Assembly (NCBI GenBank): GCA_024280015.1
Contig: JAJRQY010000157.1
Span: forward strand, 62,001 to 126,000
DNA length: 64,000 nt
Origin: Actinomycetes bacterium
GTDB lineage: Bacteria; Actinomycetota; Acidimicrobiia; Acidimicrobiales; SZUA-35
Direction of reading: 5' to 3'
Of the stretch, positions 54,067 to 61,829 are shown piece by piece. How positions within the stretch are numbered: the first letter of the stretch is position 1; each line of letters opens with the position of its first letter. The position numbers were made by a program, and so were the translations under genes. The notes under the pieces were generated by a model. It searched no databases. It worked only from the letters and a program-made list of their open reading frames with translations, and was not told where the DNA came from.

Positions 54067-55491
54067 TTAGCCGCACCCACCACCACCACCGCCGGTAGCG
54101 GCAACCGTAGCTGCCTCGCTCGGTAGCTGAACGGTTCCTGGAATCGAAATGTAGGCCGGGATCTTCTCTGAGCTTCCCATCATCCATTCCCTCACCTGGT
54201 CCTGATAGTCGGCAACACTCGGTATCGGAGAAGATTCCTTGCTGGCGTTCTCGCTAACGACCCAGCCCGGCCAAGCATGGTCACCGGAGAGTACGACCTC
54301 GTTCCAGGCCTCGGATCCACCCTCCAGCAACATGGCGTTCAGGCCCTGAACTCGCAGGTCCACCACCAGGTCGCGACCTGCGGATGAGTCAACATGATCG
54401 ACAACGACCAGCGGCTTGTTCTTGTCGGCCTCGTCCAAGACTTCGTCCAACAGGGCAACGGCGGCGTCATGACGCTCTGCCATCATTCCATCGGGGAGAG
54501 TGAGTGCCCCCCGAATGGGGGTTCTGTCGCGCTCGGGCTGCTCGCGCAGGTCAAGGATATGGGCATTGGGTGGGGCCTCTTCAACTTCGCGATGGGCATC
54601 CAGAATCATCCATCCCACAAGGCTGAGGGAGTCAACGGTTTCCACCGACTCAGCATCAACGGCTACTACGGCCGGGATCTCGGATCCAATCGCCAGTGCC
54701 TCATCCTCACTGGCTCCGATCTGTAACAATCCGAGGAATACCACCAAGGATCCAATCAGTCCGATACTCAGTTTCTCGGGCCATCCCGGAGCGGGTCGCT
54801 TAACCGGTGGCCGCTTCTCCGCTGACTTCAGTTGGGCCGGTGTGAGCATCCCCAATCGTTGCTCAAGGATGTAGAGGTAGCGGAAACTCAAGAGCACACC
54901 AATGGTGACACCGATGGCCCAGATCCAGCCGGGAGCATCCCCGTTGAGGGTCTGGACCGCAGCGTCCTTGGGCAGGTAGAAGTTCTGGAACCACGAACCT
55001 GCTTCGGCATTGTCGAAAAGCAGGGCGAAGCCGTAGATTCCGAACACGATTCCGAACAGAAAGACCACAGCATCCAGGCGACCTCGTACCGCAGATACCA
55101 CGGCGGTGCCCGGACAGAATCCTCCGAAGTAGAAACCGACCCCGAAGAGAAGCCCACCAAAAAACATCGGTGCTAGATAGGTGGTGTTGATCTCCAGTAA
55201 GTGAAATTCCAACAGTCCGACGGCGGAGAGGACCTGGGTCCCGATCATGGCTGTGAGCAGGGCGGTGAACATCACCCGGTAAACCTGCCAGTCCCGCATG
55301 ATGAACACCGCTGTCAGCATCTTGGCCGATCCGAATCCGGAACGCTCCAGGAAGAAGCCAAAGCCAATACCCATCAGTCCGGCCATGAAGAGAAAGGTAA
55401 GCGGGGAGCTGCCGTTTAGGGGAATGTAGGGAAGCTCCGCACCCACAATCGGGGTTGCTGTCATTGCCGAGGCCACCATTGAGATACTCAT
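54067..55491 (-). CDS. YeeE/YedE half-transporter fused to rhodanese-like domain with Gly-Cys tail
   Basis: Residues about 1-250 are a polytopic YeeE/YedE module with ERSGFGSAKML and GGFCPGTAVVSAVRG, whose Cys126 is the conserved transport cysteine. Residues about 305-420 are rhodanese-like (AHILDLREQPERDRTPIRGALTLPDGM region, GLNAMLLEGGSEAW). The active-site loop reads VVVDHVDSSAGRD, so the catalytic cysteine is missing. The protein ends GGGGGGCG, a flexible arm with a near-terminal cysteine reminiscent of SoxY GGCGG. AGAAGG and an ATGA overlap with the upstream gene fix the start at 55491. It is inferred to handle a sulfur compound across the membrane. Confidence 0.8.
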   Translation of the reverse strand: MSISMVASAMTATPIVGAELPYIPLNGSSPLTFLFMAGLMGIGFGFFLERSGFGSAKMLTAVFIMRDWQVYRVMFTALLTAMIGTQVLSAVGLLEFHLLEINTTYLAPMFFGGLLFGVGFYFGGFCPGTAVVSAVRGRLDAVVFLFGIVFGIYGFALLFDNAEAGSWFQNFYLPKDAAVQTLNGDAPGWIWAIGVTIGVLLSFRYLYILEQRLGMLTPAQLKSAEKRPPVKRPAPGWPEKLSIGLIGSLVVFLGLLQIGASEDEALAIGSEIPAVVAVDAESVETVDSLSLVGWMILDAHREVEEAPPNAHILDLREQPERDRTPIRGALTLPDGMMAERHDAAVALLDEVLDEADKNKPLVVVDHVDSSAGRDLVVDLRVQGLNAMLLEGGSEAWNEVVLSGDHAWPGWVVSENASKESSPIPSVADYQDQVREWMMGSSEKIPAYISIPGTVQLPSEAATVAATGGGGGGCG

Positions 55492-56774
55492 CGCCATACC
55501 TTCTTGAAAGCAAACGCCGCCCCAAATCCCCCGATAAACACTGCCACGAGGAAGGCCCAAGACCCCACGGACAATAGTGCCGCCCCCGATAGGTGGTGGG
55601 AGGTACAACCCCGGGTGATACGGGTGGAGAACCCAACCACGATCCCGCCGGCCAGCGCCAGACCAAGTCGAGTGGGGCGAGAGATCATGCTGCCTCGATC
55701 AATGCCAAACTTGATTCGGCGAGCCAACAGGGCAGAGACGAAGCCACCGATAGCGATGCCACCTACGGTCCAGGTCAACCAATAGTCCCAGAACCCTCTA
55801 TCCAGAACGGGGCCCCAATAGTCGTTGTCGGCCACGTGGTCAGGGGCAACTTGGGCCAGGCTGTAGGCACCGGCTCGGGAAAAGAAACCCGAGGATCCGG
55901 GGCCATGACCGAGCACCAGGAAGCCAGCCAGCACGACCAGTCCTAAGCCGATTCCTGCCAGGTAGGGATTCCCCAGCTTGTGGGGTTCGGCGTTGTGCGC
56001 CTTGAGCACCTGACCTTTGAAGAAACGGAAAACAATTCGGGGCAGAGCGTACTTCTCCGCCTCCAGCAGGGGCTCTCCCTCTTCGCTGTGTGCCTCAAAC
56101 CATTCGGCGTGATGGTGTTCCACATACTCTTGATCGATCTCACCCTTGACCATGCTGACCAGGGCTGGTCGTTCCTCCTTGAGAAGGGCCGCCATAGAGA
56201 AGTGGACAAAGAAGAAGGAGATAACCACCCCGACGGTCATCAGGTGAAGCAGAACCAGGGACCGACCGAGGGCTCCACCCCCCGTCCCAATCCACATGAG
56301 GAGCCCCGATATTCCAATGATCACCGAGCCAAGAAGAACAACGACCCCGAAAGCTTTCTGGCCAGCGTTGTAGGCACCCTGATCGGGAAGCTTGGTATCG
56401 GGATCAATCTCAGCCTTGCCTCGAACCTTAAACCAAACCAGATCGTTATGAGTGGGAACCAGGTCCCGGAGGAAGCGAACGGACAAGCCATGCGGATCAA
56501 GGAGGAAGGAACCCACCAGAACGGCGAACCACACCACTCCAACAAGGATGTGGGTATGCAACAAGTTGGTCGCTCCGCCAAAGAGCCCGTTCACGGCGTC
56601 TATGTAGAAGCGGGGGCCAATCTGATAACCGGAGTTGCTGATCATGGCGATCCCAGTCAGCCAAAGGAAGAGGAAACTGGCGGCGTTGAACCAGTGCAGG
56701 ATCCGTTGCTGTATGGGGTGCTTGATCAGATGTTTCTCAGCCGTTTGTTGTTCAGACAACTGGTTTTCAGGCAT
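55488..56774 (-). CDS. Formate-dehydrogenase-gamma-type cytochrome b fused to a YeeE/YedE half
   Basis: The 428-residue protein has a cytochrome b of the FdnI type at the N-terminus: QQRILHWFNAASFLFLWLTG, LLHTHILVGVVWF, GAYNAGQKAFGVVVLLGS and LLHLMTVGVVISFFFVHF supply likely haem histidines. After a linker, residues about 330-428 are a YeeE module with FSTRITRGCTSHHLSGAALLSVGSW. This module is the normal partner of the GGFCPG half, which lies in the next gene. The frame is open to 57038, but MPENQLSEQ at 56774 overlaps the ferredoxin stop by eight bases and is the start. Confidence 0.82.
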   Translation of the reverse strand: MPENQLSEQQTAEKHLIKHPIQQRILHWFNAASFLFLWLTGIAMISNSGYQIGPRFYIDAVNGLFGGATNLLHTHILVGVVWFAVLVGSFLLDPHGLSVRFLRDLVPTHNDLVWFKVRGKAEIDPDTKLPDQGAYNAGQKAFGVVVLLGSVIIGISGLLMWIGTGGGALGRSLVLLHLMTVGVVISFFFVHFSMAALLKEERPALVSMVKGEIDQEYVEHHHAEWFEAHSEEGEPLLEAEKYALPRIVFRFFKGQVLKAHNAEPHKLGNPYLAGIGLGLVVLAGFLVLGHGPGSSGFFSRAGAYSLAQVAPDHVADNDYWGPVLDRGFWDYWLTWTVGGIAIGGFVSALLARRIKFGIDRGSMISRPTRLGLALAGGIVVGFSTRITRGCTSHHLSGAALLSVGSWAFLVAVFIGGFGAAFAFKKVWR

Positions 56775-57609
56775 TGACTTCTCCGTCCTCTTTCGATGCC
56801 TCTGCCCTGGTTGCCTTGTCGAGCTCCATCTGCTCAGCGGCCGCCGCCAGGGCAACCTTCTCCTTGCGGTCTCGCAAGACATGTACTCCAACCATGCCTC
56901 CCATAAATACGGCGCTGGCCACCCCAAGTCCTCCGATGGCCTTGCCGGCGCCATTTCGCCAGAGCATGCTGGCTTGACTTCCGCCCCCTTGTGGTGGCCT
57001 CTGCTCCTTGAGCAACGCAAGATCTTCGGGTCGCCCACTGAAGCGGAGTTGAGGTAATGGATTCACCTCATCGCTTACGAGATGAATGGCCTCGTGACCT
57101 TCATCAATGGCGTGAACGTCTCCAACGCTGATAACCCGTTCCTCGCCGTCGATCTCGACCACTTCATAGAAGCTTCTGGCTCCGGCCGGGCACACTTCCA
57201 TACAGGCTGGGGCCTGCCCGTTCTGAACCCGCCCTTCACACATATTGCACTTCTGCAGCTTGTTGGTTTCCGGCGAGACGTAGCGGGATTCATAGGGACA
57301 GGCCGGGACACAGAGTCCGCAACCAATACAGAGATCCTCATCCACCAGGACCCGACCGTCATCGGCGGTGTAGGAAGCTCCAGTAGGACAGGCTTGAACG
57401 CAGGGTGCGTCCTCACAGTGATGACACATGGAGGGGACAAAGGTGGTGTTGCCTCGTACAACAGCATCCCCGTTGATGTCCTTTTCCTCCAAGAACTTCA
57501 CCCAGTTACGAGACCCGGTTGGTGGTAGGTCGTTGGCGGTTACGCATGCCACTTCACATGCTCGGCAGCCGATACAACGCGAGATGTCCAATCGAAATTC
57601 AAAAGCCAT
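56767..57609 (-). CDS. Four-cluster ferredoxin-like electron-transfer subunit with membrane anchor
   Basis: The 280-residue protein begins with CIGCRACEVAC and continues with CHHCEDAPCVQACP, CIGCGLCVPACPYE and CNMCEGRV...CMEVCP, four [4Fe-4S] sites as in PhsB/PsrB/FdnH. A C-terminal transmembrane helix (KAIGGLGVASAVFMGGMVGVHVL) is like that of FdnH. It relays electrons between the molybdenum subunit and the cytochrome b. It lies 13 bases downstream of the catalytic gene. Confidence 0.93.
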   Translation of the reverse strand: MAFEFRLDISRCIGCRACEVACVTANDLPPTGSRNWVKFLEEKDINGDAVVRGNTTFVPSMCHHCEDAPCVQACPTGASYTADDGRVLVDEDLCIGCGLCVPACPYESRYVSPETNKLQKCNMCEGRVQNGQAPACMEVCPAGARSFYEVVEIDGEERVISVGDVHAIDEGHEAIHLVSDEVNPLPQLRFSGRPEDLALLKEQRPPQGGGSQASMLWRNGAGKAIGGLGVASAVFMGGMVGVHVLRDRKEKVALAAAAEQMELDKATRAEASKEDGEVNA

Positions 57610-57622
57610 TTTGGCTTCTCCT

Positions 57623-59974
57623 TCAGGCCGAGTTCGGCTTTACCAAACGCACAAAGTTCACACGCATCCCGGTCCCACCCGAAAGGGGATCGACCGCGTA
57701 CTGGGTCATCAATGCCGAGTCATCTACGCCTCGTTTGTAGGCACGGGTGAGCTGGCGGCTGTTGTGGCCAAATCCGTGAGTGACATAGATGGCGTCGTCG
57801 CGCATCCTGGCCGTCACCTTCAATCGGACCGGTCCTTGTCGGACCCCGTCCTGGTTGATGACCTCGATCCACTCATCGTCCTCCAGCCCATAGGCGGCAG
57901 CGGTTGCCGGGGAGGCCCAAACTGAGTTCTCATCTTCACGTCCAGCCAACACCGGGGTGTTCTGGGTTCGACCAAAAGTGTGCACGGGCGAGCGACCATA
58001 GAGGAGGCGAACATGGGCGGGGGGTGGTGCTTGGGGCCGGTAGTAGGTTGGAAGGGGTTCATAGCCGGTGGGATCATCCCCAGCCGCCACCTTGGACCGC
58101 CAAAGCGTGTCGAGGTCGGGCGAATACAGCTGGACTCGGCCATCTCCTTCGCCGCCGTCAAATGCAGGGAACTTCAGTTCGGCACCGGCACGCTCGATCC
58201 CATCAGACCCAAGGCCATGCCCCTCTCGGTAAATGGGTCGATCATGACTCACAACCACGTAGCCATCTTGAATGAGTGTGTCCCACTCGATCTGATCGAA
58301 GTCAGTTTCGGTGGCGTTGTAGTGAGCGATGGTGTCCTTGGAGAGCTGCTCGACCGAGTCCCATAGCCAATACTTCCTCAGGCCAAGTTCAGCGCCGATA
58401 TCGCGGGCAATCTGATCCTCGCCTCGACACTCGCCAATGGGTTCGGTGGCCTGCGCCTTCACCGCGACAAAGGGGTCACGACTGTGAGAGGAGCAAAGGG
58501 TGTCGTAACGCTCGAGGTAGGAGGCGGCCGGAAGCAAGACGTCGGCATAGCGAGTGATCTCGGTGGGCAACACGTCAACCACGGCCAGAAAGTCCAGCTT
58601 CTTGAGGGCAGCAATAGTTTCGTGCTGGGCTGGGAGCGAGGTGATGAGGTTGGTCCCCACCACCACCCAGGCCTTGATCTTGCCATCAAGAGTCGCTTGG
58701 CGGATTCCGTTGACGTTCACTCCCAAGGCAAAGGGATAACCGGAGTCTCGACGTTCGGCCAATTCGGGAAACTCGGGGAGTTCGGGGTAGACGTCCTCAA
58801 CCGTCGGAAGCTTGGCTTGCTGGGGCAGATAGTATCCGCCGCGCGATCCCCAGGATCCCGAAATTGCCACCAGGATGGCCATGGCCCGGGCTCGTTGGGT
58901 GTCGTTTCCGTACCAGACCACGTGCCGACCCGGATGCAAAGCCATGTGGGAACCGGCGGCACCAATCATGGCGGCAGAGTCCTCGATCTCCTGGACCGAG
59001 AGCCCGGTTTCCTTCGATGCCCACTCGGGTGTATTGGCCGCAACGTGTTCGGACAGGAGTTCGAAACCGGCAGTGAAGTCACGGACAAACTCGTGGTCAT
59101 ACTTGCCGTCACGGATGAGGATATTGGTCCAGGCCAGAAGCAATGCCAGATCGGTGCCGGGCTTGATCTGCAACCAGATGTCAGCCCGCTGAGCCGCCGT
59201 TGACTGGCGGGGATCAACCACAATCAGATTGCTGCCGTTGACCTGAGAGGTAATGAATTCCTGCACCTGGAGGTTGTGCATGTTCTCCCCCAAGTGAGAA
59301 CCGATCAGCACCAGGCAATCAGTATTCTCAATATCCACCGGTTCGGGCGACTTGAGAGCGTGTCCGAAGGTGAGCTTGTAGCCAACCTCTCGGGGGGCCT
59401 TGCACTGGTCATAGGCCGGGTGGGCGTGGTGACCGGTTCCCAAGGCTGCGGCCAGATGCTCGAAATGAACCTCGGCGGCGCCATGGGTGAGGAAAGCGAC
59501 AGCTCCCGGCCCGTCGGACTCGATGATTTCCCGGAGGCGTTGCCCCATCTCGGAGTTGGCTTCGTCCCAGCTCGCATCACGAAAGACTGCCTCTCCCCGT
59601 TCCCCGGTACGAATCTGCGGCTTCAGGAGACGATCGGGGTCTTCATAGAAACCAATGCCACCAACTCCCCGGGGACAGAGGCGACCTCGGCTGAGGGGGT
59701 GTCCTGGAGAGCCGCTGATGTGCAGGGGTGTTCCATCTTCGTTCAGCTCAACATTGATGCCGCACTTCCAGAAGCAGACTCCGCATACCGATCGAACGGA
59801 CCGAACCGAGGCCGGTGGATCGAACCTTGGGTGGTCTGCATCTTCAAGGACGTTGCTTGCCTCTTCGGGGCTGGCGCTGGCCGGTCCGGTGGATAATTCG
59901 CTGGAAACGACACCTGCCGTTCCGGCTAGTCCAAGACGCATAAACTGGCGTCTTGTGTGACCGTTGACACTCAT
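57623..59974 (-). CDS. Tat-exported molybdopterin oxidoreductase (DMSO reductase family, PsrA/PhsA-like)
   Basis: The 783-residue protein begins with a twin-arginine signal, TRRQFMRLGLAGTAGVV. The [4Fe-4S] cysteines are Cys64, Cys67, Cys71 and Cys100 (VCGVCFWKCG, RLCPRGVGG). Cys191 in YDQCKAPREVGYKLTFG aligns with the molybdenum-ligand Sec/Cys of formate dehydrogenases. It is followed by Lys rather than the His needed for formate oxidation, so a sulfur-compound substrate is more likely. The C-terminal half has the molydopterin-binding domain. MSVNGHTRRQ at 59974 is preferred over the frame start at 60004. It is first in a four-gene operon. Confidence 0.88.
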   Translation of the reverse strand: MSVNGHTRRQFMRLGLAGTAGVVSSELSTGPASASPEEASNVLEDADHPRFDPPASVRSVRSVCGVCFWKCGINVELNEDGTPLHISGSPGHPLSRGRLCPRGVGGIGFYEDPDRLLKPQIRTGERGEAVFRDASWDEANSEMGQRLREIIESDGPGAVAFLTHGAAEVHFEHLAAALGTGHHAHPAYDQCKAPREVGYKLTFGHALKSPEPVDIENTDCLVLIGSHLGENMHNLQVQEFITSQVNGSNLIVVDPRQSTAAQRADIWLQIKPGTDLALLLAWTNILIRDGKYDHEFVRDFTAGFELLSEHVAANTPEWASKETGLSVQEIEDSAAMIGAAGSHMALHPGRHVVWYGNDTQRARAMAILVAISGSWGSRGGYYLPQQAKLPTVEDVYPELPEFPELAERRDSGYPFALGVNVNGIRQATLDGKIKAWVVVGTNLITSLPAQHETIAALKKLDFLAVVDVLPTEITRYADVLLPAASYLERYDTLCSSHSRDPFVAVKAQATEPIGECRGEDQIARDIGAELGLRKYWLWDSVEQLSKDTIAHYNATETDFDQIEWDTLIQDGYVVVSHDRPIYREGHGLGSDGIERAGAELKFPAFDGGEGDGRVQLYSPDLDTLWRSKVAAGDDPTGYEPLPTYYRPQAPPPAHVRLLYGRSPVHTFGRTQNTPVLAGREDENSVWASPATAAAYGLEDDEWIEVINQDGVRQGPVRLKVTARMRDDAIYVTHGFGHNSRQLTRAYKRGVDDSALMTQYAVDPLSGGTGMRVNFVRLVKPNSA

Positions 59975-60039
59975 GTATACCTCTTTGTTGCTACTTGCAA
60001 TCATAGAAGTACTTTGAAAACTCTCTTGGAGTCGAAAGA

Positions 60040-60083
60040 CACTAAAGCGGTCGTACTGTGACCGTTAACACGTCTATTTAGTG
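60040..60083. promoter_or_regulatory. Nested inverted repeats upstream of the sulfur-type operon
   Basis: Outer arms CACTAAA (60040-60046) and TTTAGTG (60077-60083) enclose inner arms CGGTC (60048-60052) and GACCG (60060-60064). They lie 66 bases upstream of the molybdoenzyme start in a short, AT-richer gap. They may be an operator or leader structure for the operon. Confidence 0.45.
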
Positions 60084-60145
60084 GATTTGACTATAATGTG
60101 TCGGCTATCACAGCACAGTCTAAAGCCAGCTTTACAAGGGAGACC

Positions 60146-60732
60146 TTACAGGTCACTCCGCGGCTCGTAAATCCCATCCAACGGCCTCCTGGCCACGAAC
60201 TCGCCGTACCAGGGCGCAGGGAAGTCTGATTCAACAACGACCATTCCTGCCCGTTCGATCATGCCTTCGATGATCCAGGAGAAGGTCGAGAACTCCTCCC
60301 GAACATGCGTCTCGAACATCTCCTTGCTAAATCCTTCACCCTCAGGCTTTGCCATTGCTGAGATCCCTGGTTCTCATAGCTGAGGAATCCTGCGTGGTGA
60401 TGATGGAGCGATACGCCGTTGGTGTCAGCTCGCTGGCGGGCAAAACTGATCATGTTTTCTGAGACGTCAACGGCATGGGACTCAGCACCACGCAACGCGG
60501 CTCGAACCGGGAGTGAGCCAGTTCCGGTTCCAAGATCGACAAAGACGCCTTCAGCAACGGACAATCGGTCCAGCAGTTCGTTGTCTTTGGCGGTGGTTGT
60601 CCCTTGGTTGTCGTCATAGGCCTGAACGCTCGCAGGCGAGCCAAGATCAACACCAACCGGATCAAACTCGGTGAACATCCACGGGGGCAAGACTGGGCCA
60701 GACATGCCCAATGTCCTAGCAGCTCCGGTCAC
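60146..60732 (-). pseudogene. Decayed SAM-dependent methyltransferase
   Basis: The N-terminal part (60732 to about 60360) has the SAM motif FVDLGTGTGSLPVRAALRG and HAVDVSENMISFARQRA. After GFLSYENQG the frame is lost. The other part (from 60355) resumes in another frame with EGFSKEMFETHVREEFSTFSWIIEGMIERAG, the C-terminal end of the same protein type. About 80-100 middle residues, including the usual substrate-binding strands, are missing. A deletion with frameshift is the simplest explanation. Confidence 0.75.
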
Positions 60733-60735
60733 GTC

Positions 60736-61125
60736 TCAACCGCCAGCCGCGAGACTTCGGAGCAATCCAGCAATCTCATCAACAGTGATGTTGCCAGTGG
60801 CCACCGCTAGAACGAGGTCATAGACCGCGTCATTGCTGGCCTCGCTGACGCTGGAATGACTGATCTCGAGGAAGACCGCCGTTGCCAACCAGCCGAGACG
60901 CTTGTTCCCGTCGATCAGCGCGTGGTTGTTCACAATGGAGTGCAAGAGGGCTGCGGCCTTGGTCCAGATGTCGGGATAGGCATCCTCGCCAAACACAGTT
61001 GTTTGCGGACGGGCAACGGCTGAACCAAGAAGACCCATATCCCGAACCGGTGGTGGGTCCCCCAGAAACCGTCGAGCCAGGTCGAGGAGGTCATCAAGGT
61101 CCAGATATTCAGGAACCTGAGTCAT
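60736..61125 (-). CDS. Doc-type toxin (Fic family)
   Basis: The 129-residue protein has the Doc/Fic motif HALIDGNKRLGW and a conserved N-terminal YLDLDDLLDLA. Doc toxins phosphorylate EF-Tu and are held inactive by a small antitoxin. It overlaps the antitoxin gene by four bases. It lies three bases upstream of the decayed methyltransferase. Confidence 0.9.
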   Translation of the reverse strand: MTQVPEYLDLDDLLDLARRFLGDPPPVRDMGLLGSAVARPQTTVFGEDAYPDIWTKAAALLHSIVNNHALIDGNKRLGWLATAVFLEISHSSVSEASNDAVYDLVLAVATGNITVDEIAGLLRSLAAGG

Positions 61126-61325
61126 TCGCCGAGGCGACGTAGTGCATCAGCGTGGTTCTCACCGATCCGATCCGCGGCCTGGCCAACCCGGTCTCGATGA
61201 TTACCGCGAGAAACGAACTCACGAACCGCTCGACGAGCAGCTTCTTGCATCGAGATTCCCTCAATCTCCGCCCGAGCCTTCAGCGCTTCTTGTTCGTCAT
61301 CAGTGAGCCGGAGTGTCATAGCCAT
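61122..61325 (-). CDS. Ribbon-helix-helix antitoxin partner of Doc
   Basis: The 67-residue protein starts MAMTLRLTDDEQEALKARAE and continues with GISMQEAARRAVREFV, an RHH DNA-binding domain. A C-terminal helix (AADRIGENHADALRRLGE) probably neutralises the toxin. A second ATG at 61319 is possible. A perfect palindrome lies ten bases upstream of its start and is a candidate operator. Confidence 0.82.
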   Translation of the reverse strand: MAMTLRLTDDEQEALKARAEIEGISMQEAARRAVREFVSRGNHRDRVGQAADRIGENHADALRRLGE

Positions 61326-61334
61326 GCAGAAACG

Positions 61335-61351
61335 GTATCACAGTGATACCA
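61335..61351. promoter_or_regulatory. Palindromic operator candidate of the Doc module
   Basis: GGTATCAC-A-GTGATACC is a perfect 17-base palindrome nine bases upstream of the antitoxin start. Its position between promoter region and start codon fits autorepression by the RHH antitoxin. Confidence 0.6.
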
Positions 61352-61368
61352 CCGGCTGGCTGTATATT

Positions 61369-61401
61369 GACAGCACCTCAGCATTCTGACAGCACCTCAG
61401 T
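61369..61401. repeat. 14-bp direct repeats upstream of Doc module
   Basis: TGACAGCACCTCAG occurs at 61369-61382 and again at 61388-61401. They are 19 bases apart start to start, upstream of the palindrome. Confidence 0.9.
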
Positions 61402-61425
61402 GACGTAGCCGAGACAAAACAACGA

Positions 61426-61743
61426 TCACCCGTTGGTTGGCTGTCCAAGGGCCTGAAGAAGACCCTCGGGATCATCGGTACCAATTCGAAAGACCCTGCC
61501 AGAGCAGAGCGTTAACTCAACTGCATCGAGGCCCCAGATGTTGTACATCCAACCGCATCGGACCTTGCGGATTCCCCAACCAGAGATCCAGCTATTTCGA
61601 ACCTGGCGAGCATCCACAACATCAACAAGATCGACCGTTCGGCATGGCCACCCCCACCCAAACGCCGCTCGAACCTGGCCACCAGAAACCGTCACCTTGA
61701 GGGGGATTACAAGGAGGCCTTTCTGGACATGGCGATAGCTCAC
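61426..61743 (-). CDS. Small PH-like conserved protein
   Basis: The 105-residue protein is beta-rich with AFGWGWPCRTVDLVDVVDARQVRNSW and GWMYNIWGLDAVELTLCSGRVFRIGTDDPEGL as spans; key words are WGLDAVELTL and RIGTDDPE. The pattern resembles small bPH-like actinobacterial proteins of unknown function. The start may be downstream of 61743, nearer LKVTVSGG. Confidence 0.6.
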   Translation of the reverse strand: MSYRHVQKGLLVIPLKVTVSGGQVRAAFGWGWPCRTVDLVDVVDARQVRNSWISGWGIRKVRCGWMYNIWGLDAVELTLCSGRVFRIGTDDPEGLLQALGQPTNG

Positions 61744-61829
61744 GTTTCCAGTATGACGGGCTGGCTACTGGATAGCGACGGCCACACCCATTCTCGATGA
61801 CGTCACGACACCTGCTAGCTTCCTCCGCT

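Noticed and set aside
57623..59974. Selenoprotein candidate paired with the nearby tRNA-Sec
   Set aside because: The Mo-ligand position is a cysteine codon, and the frame has no internal TGA.
60066..60090. Crp/Fnr site near the sulfur operon (TGTTA-ACGG-TCACA on the minus strand)
   Set aside because: The half-sites and four-base spacing fit neither Crp nor Fnr consensus well.
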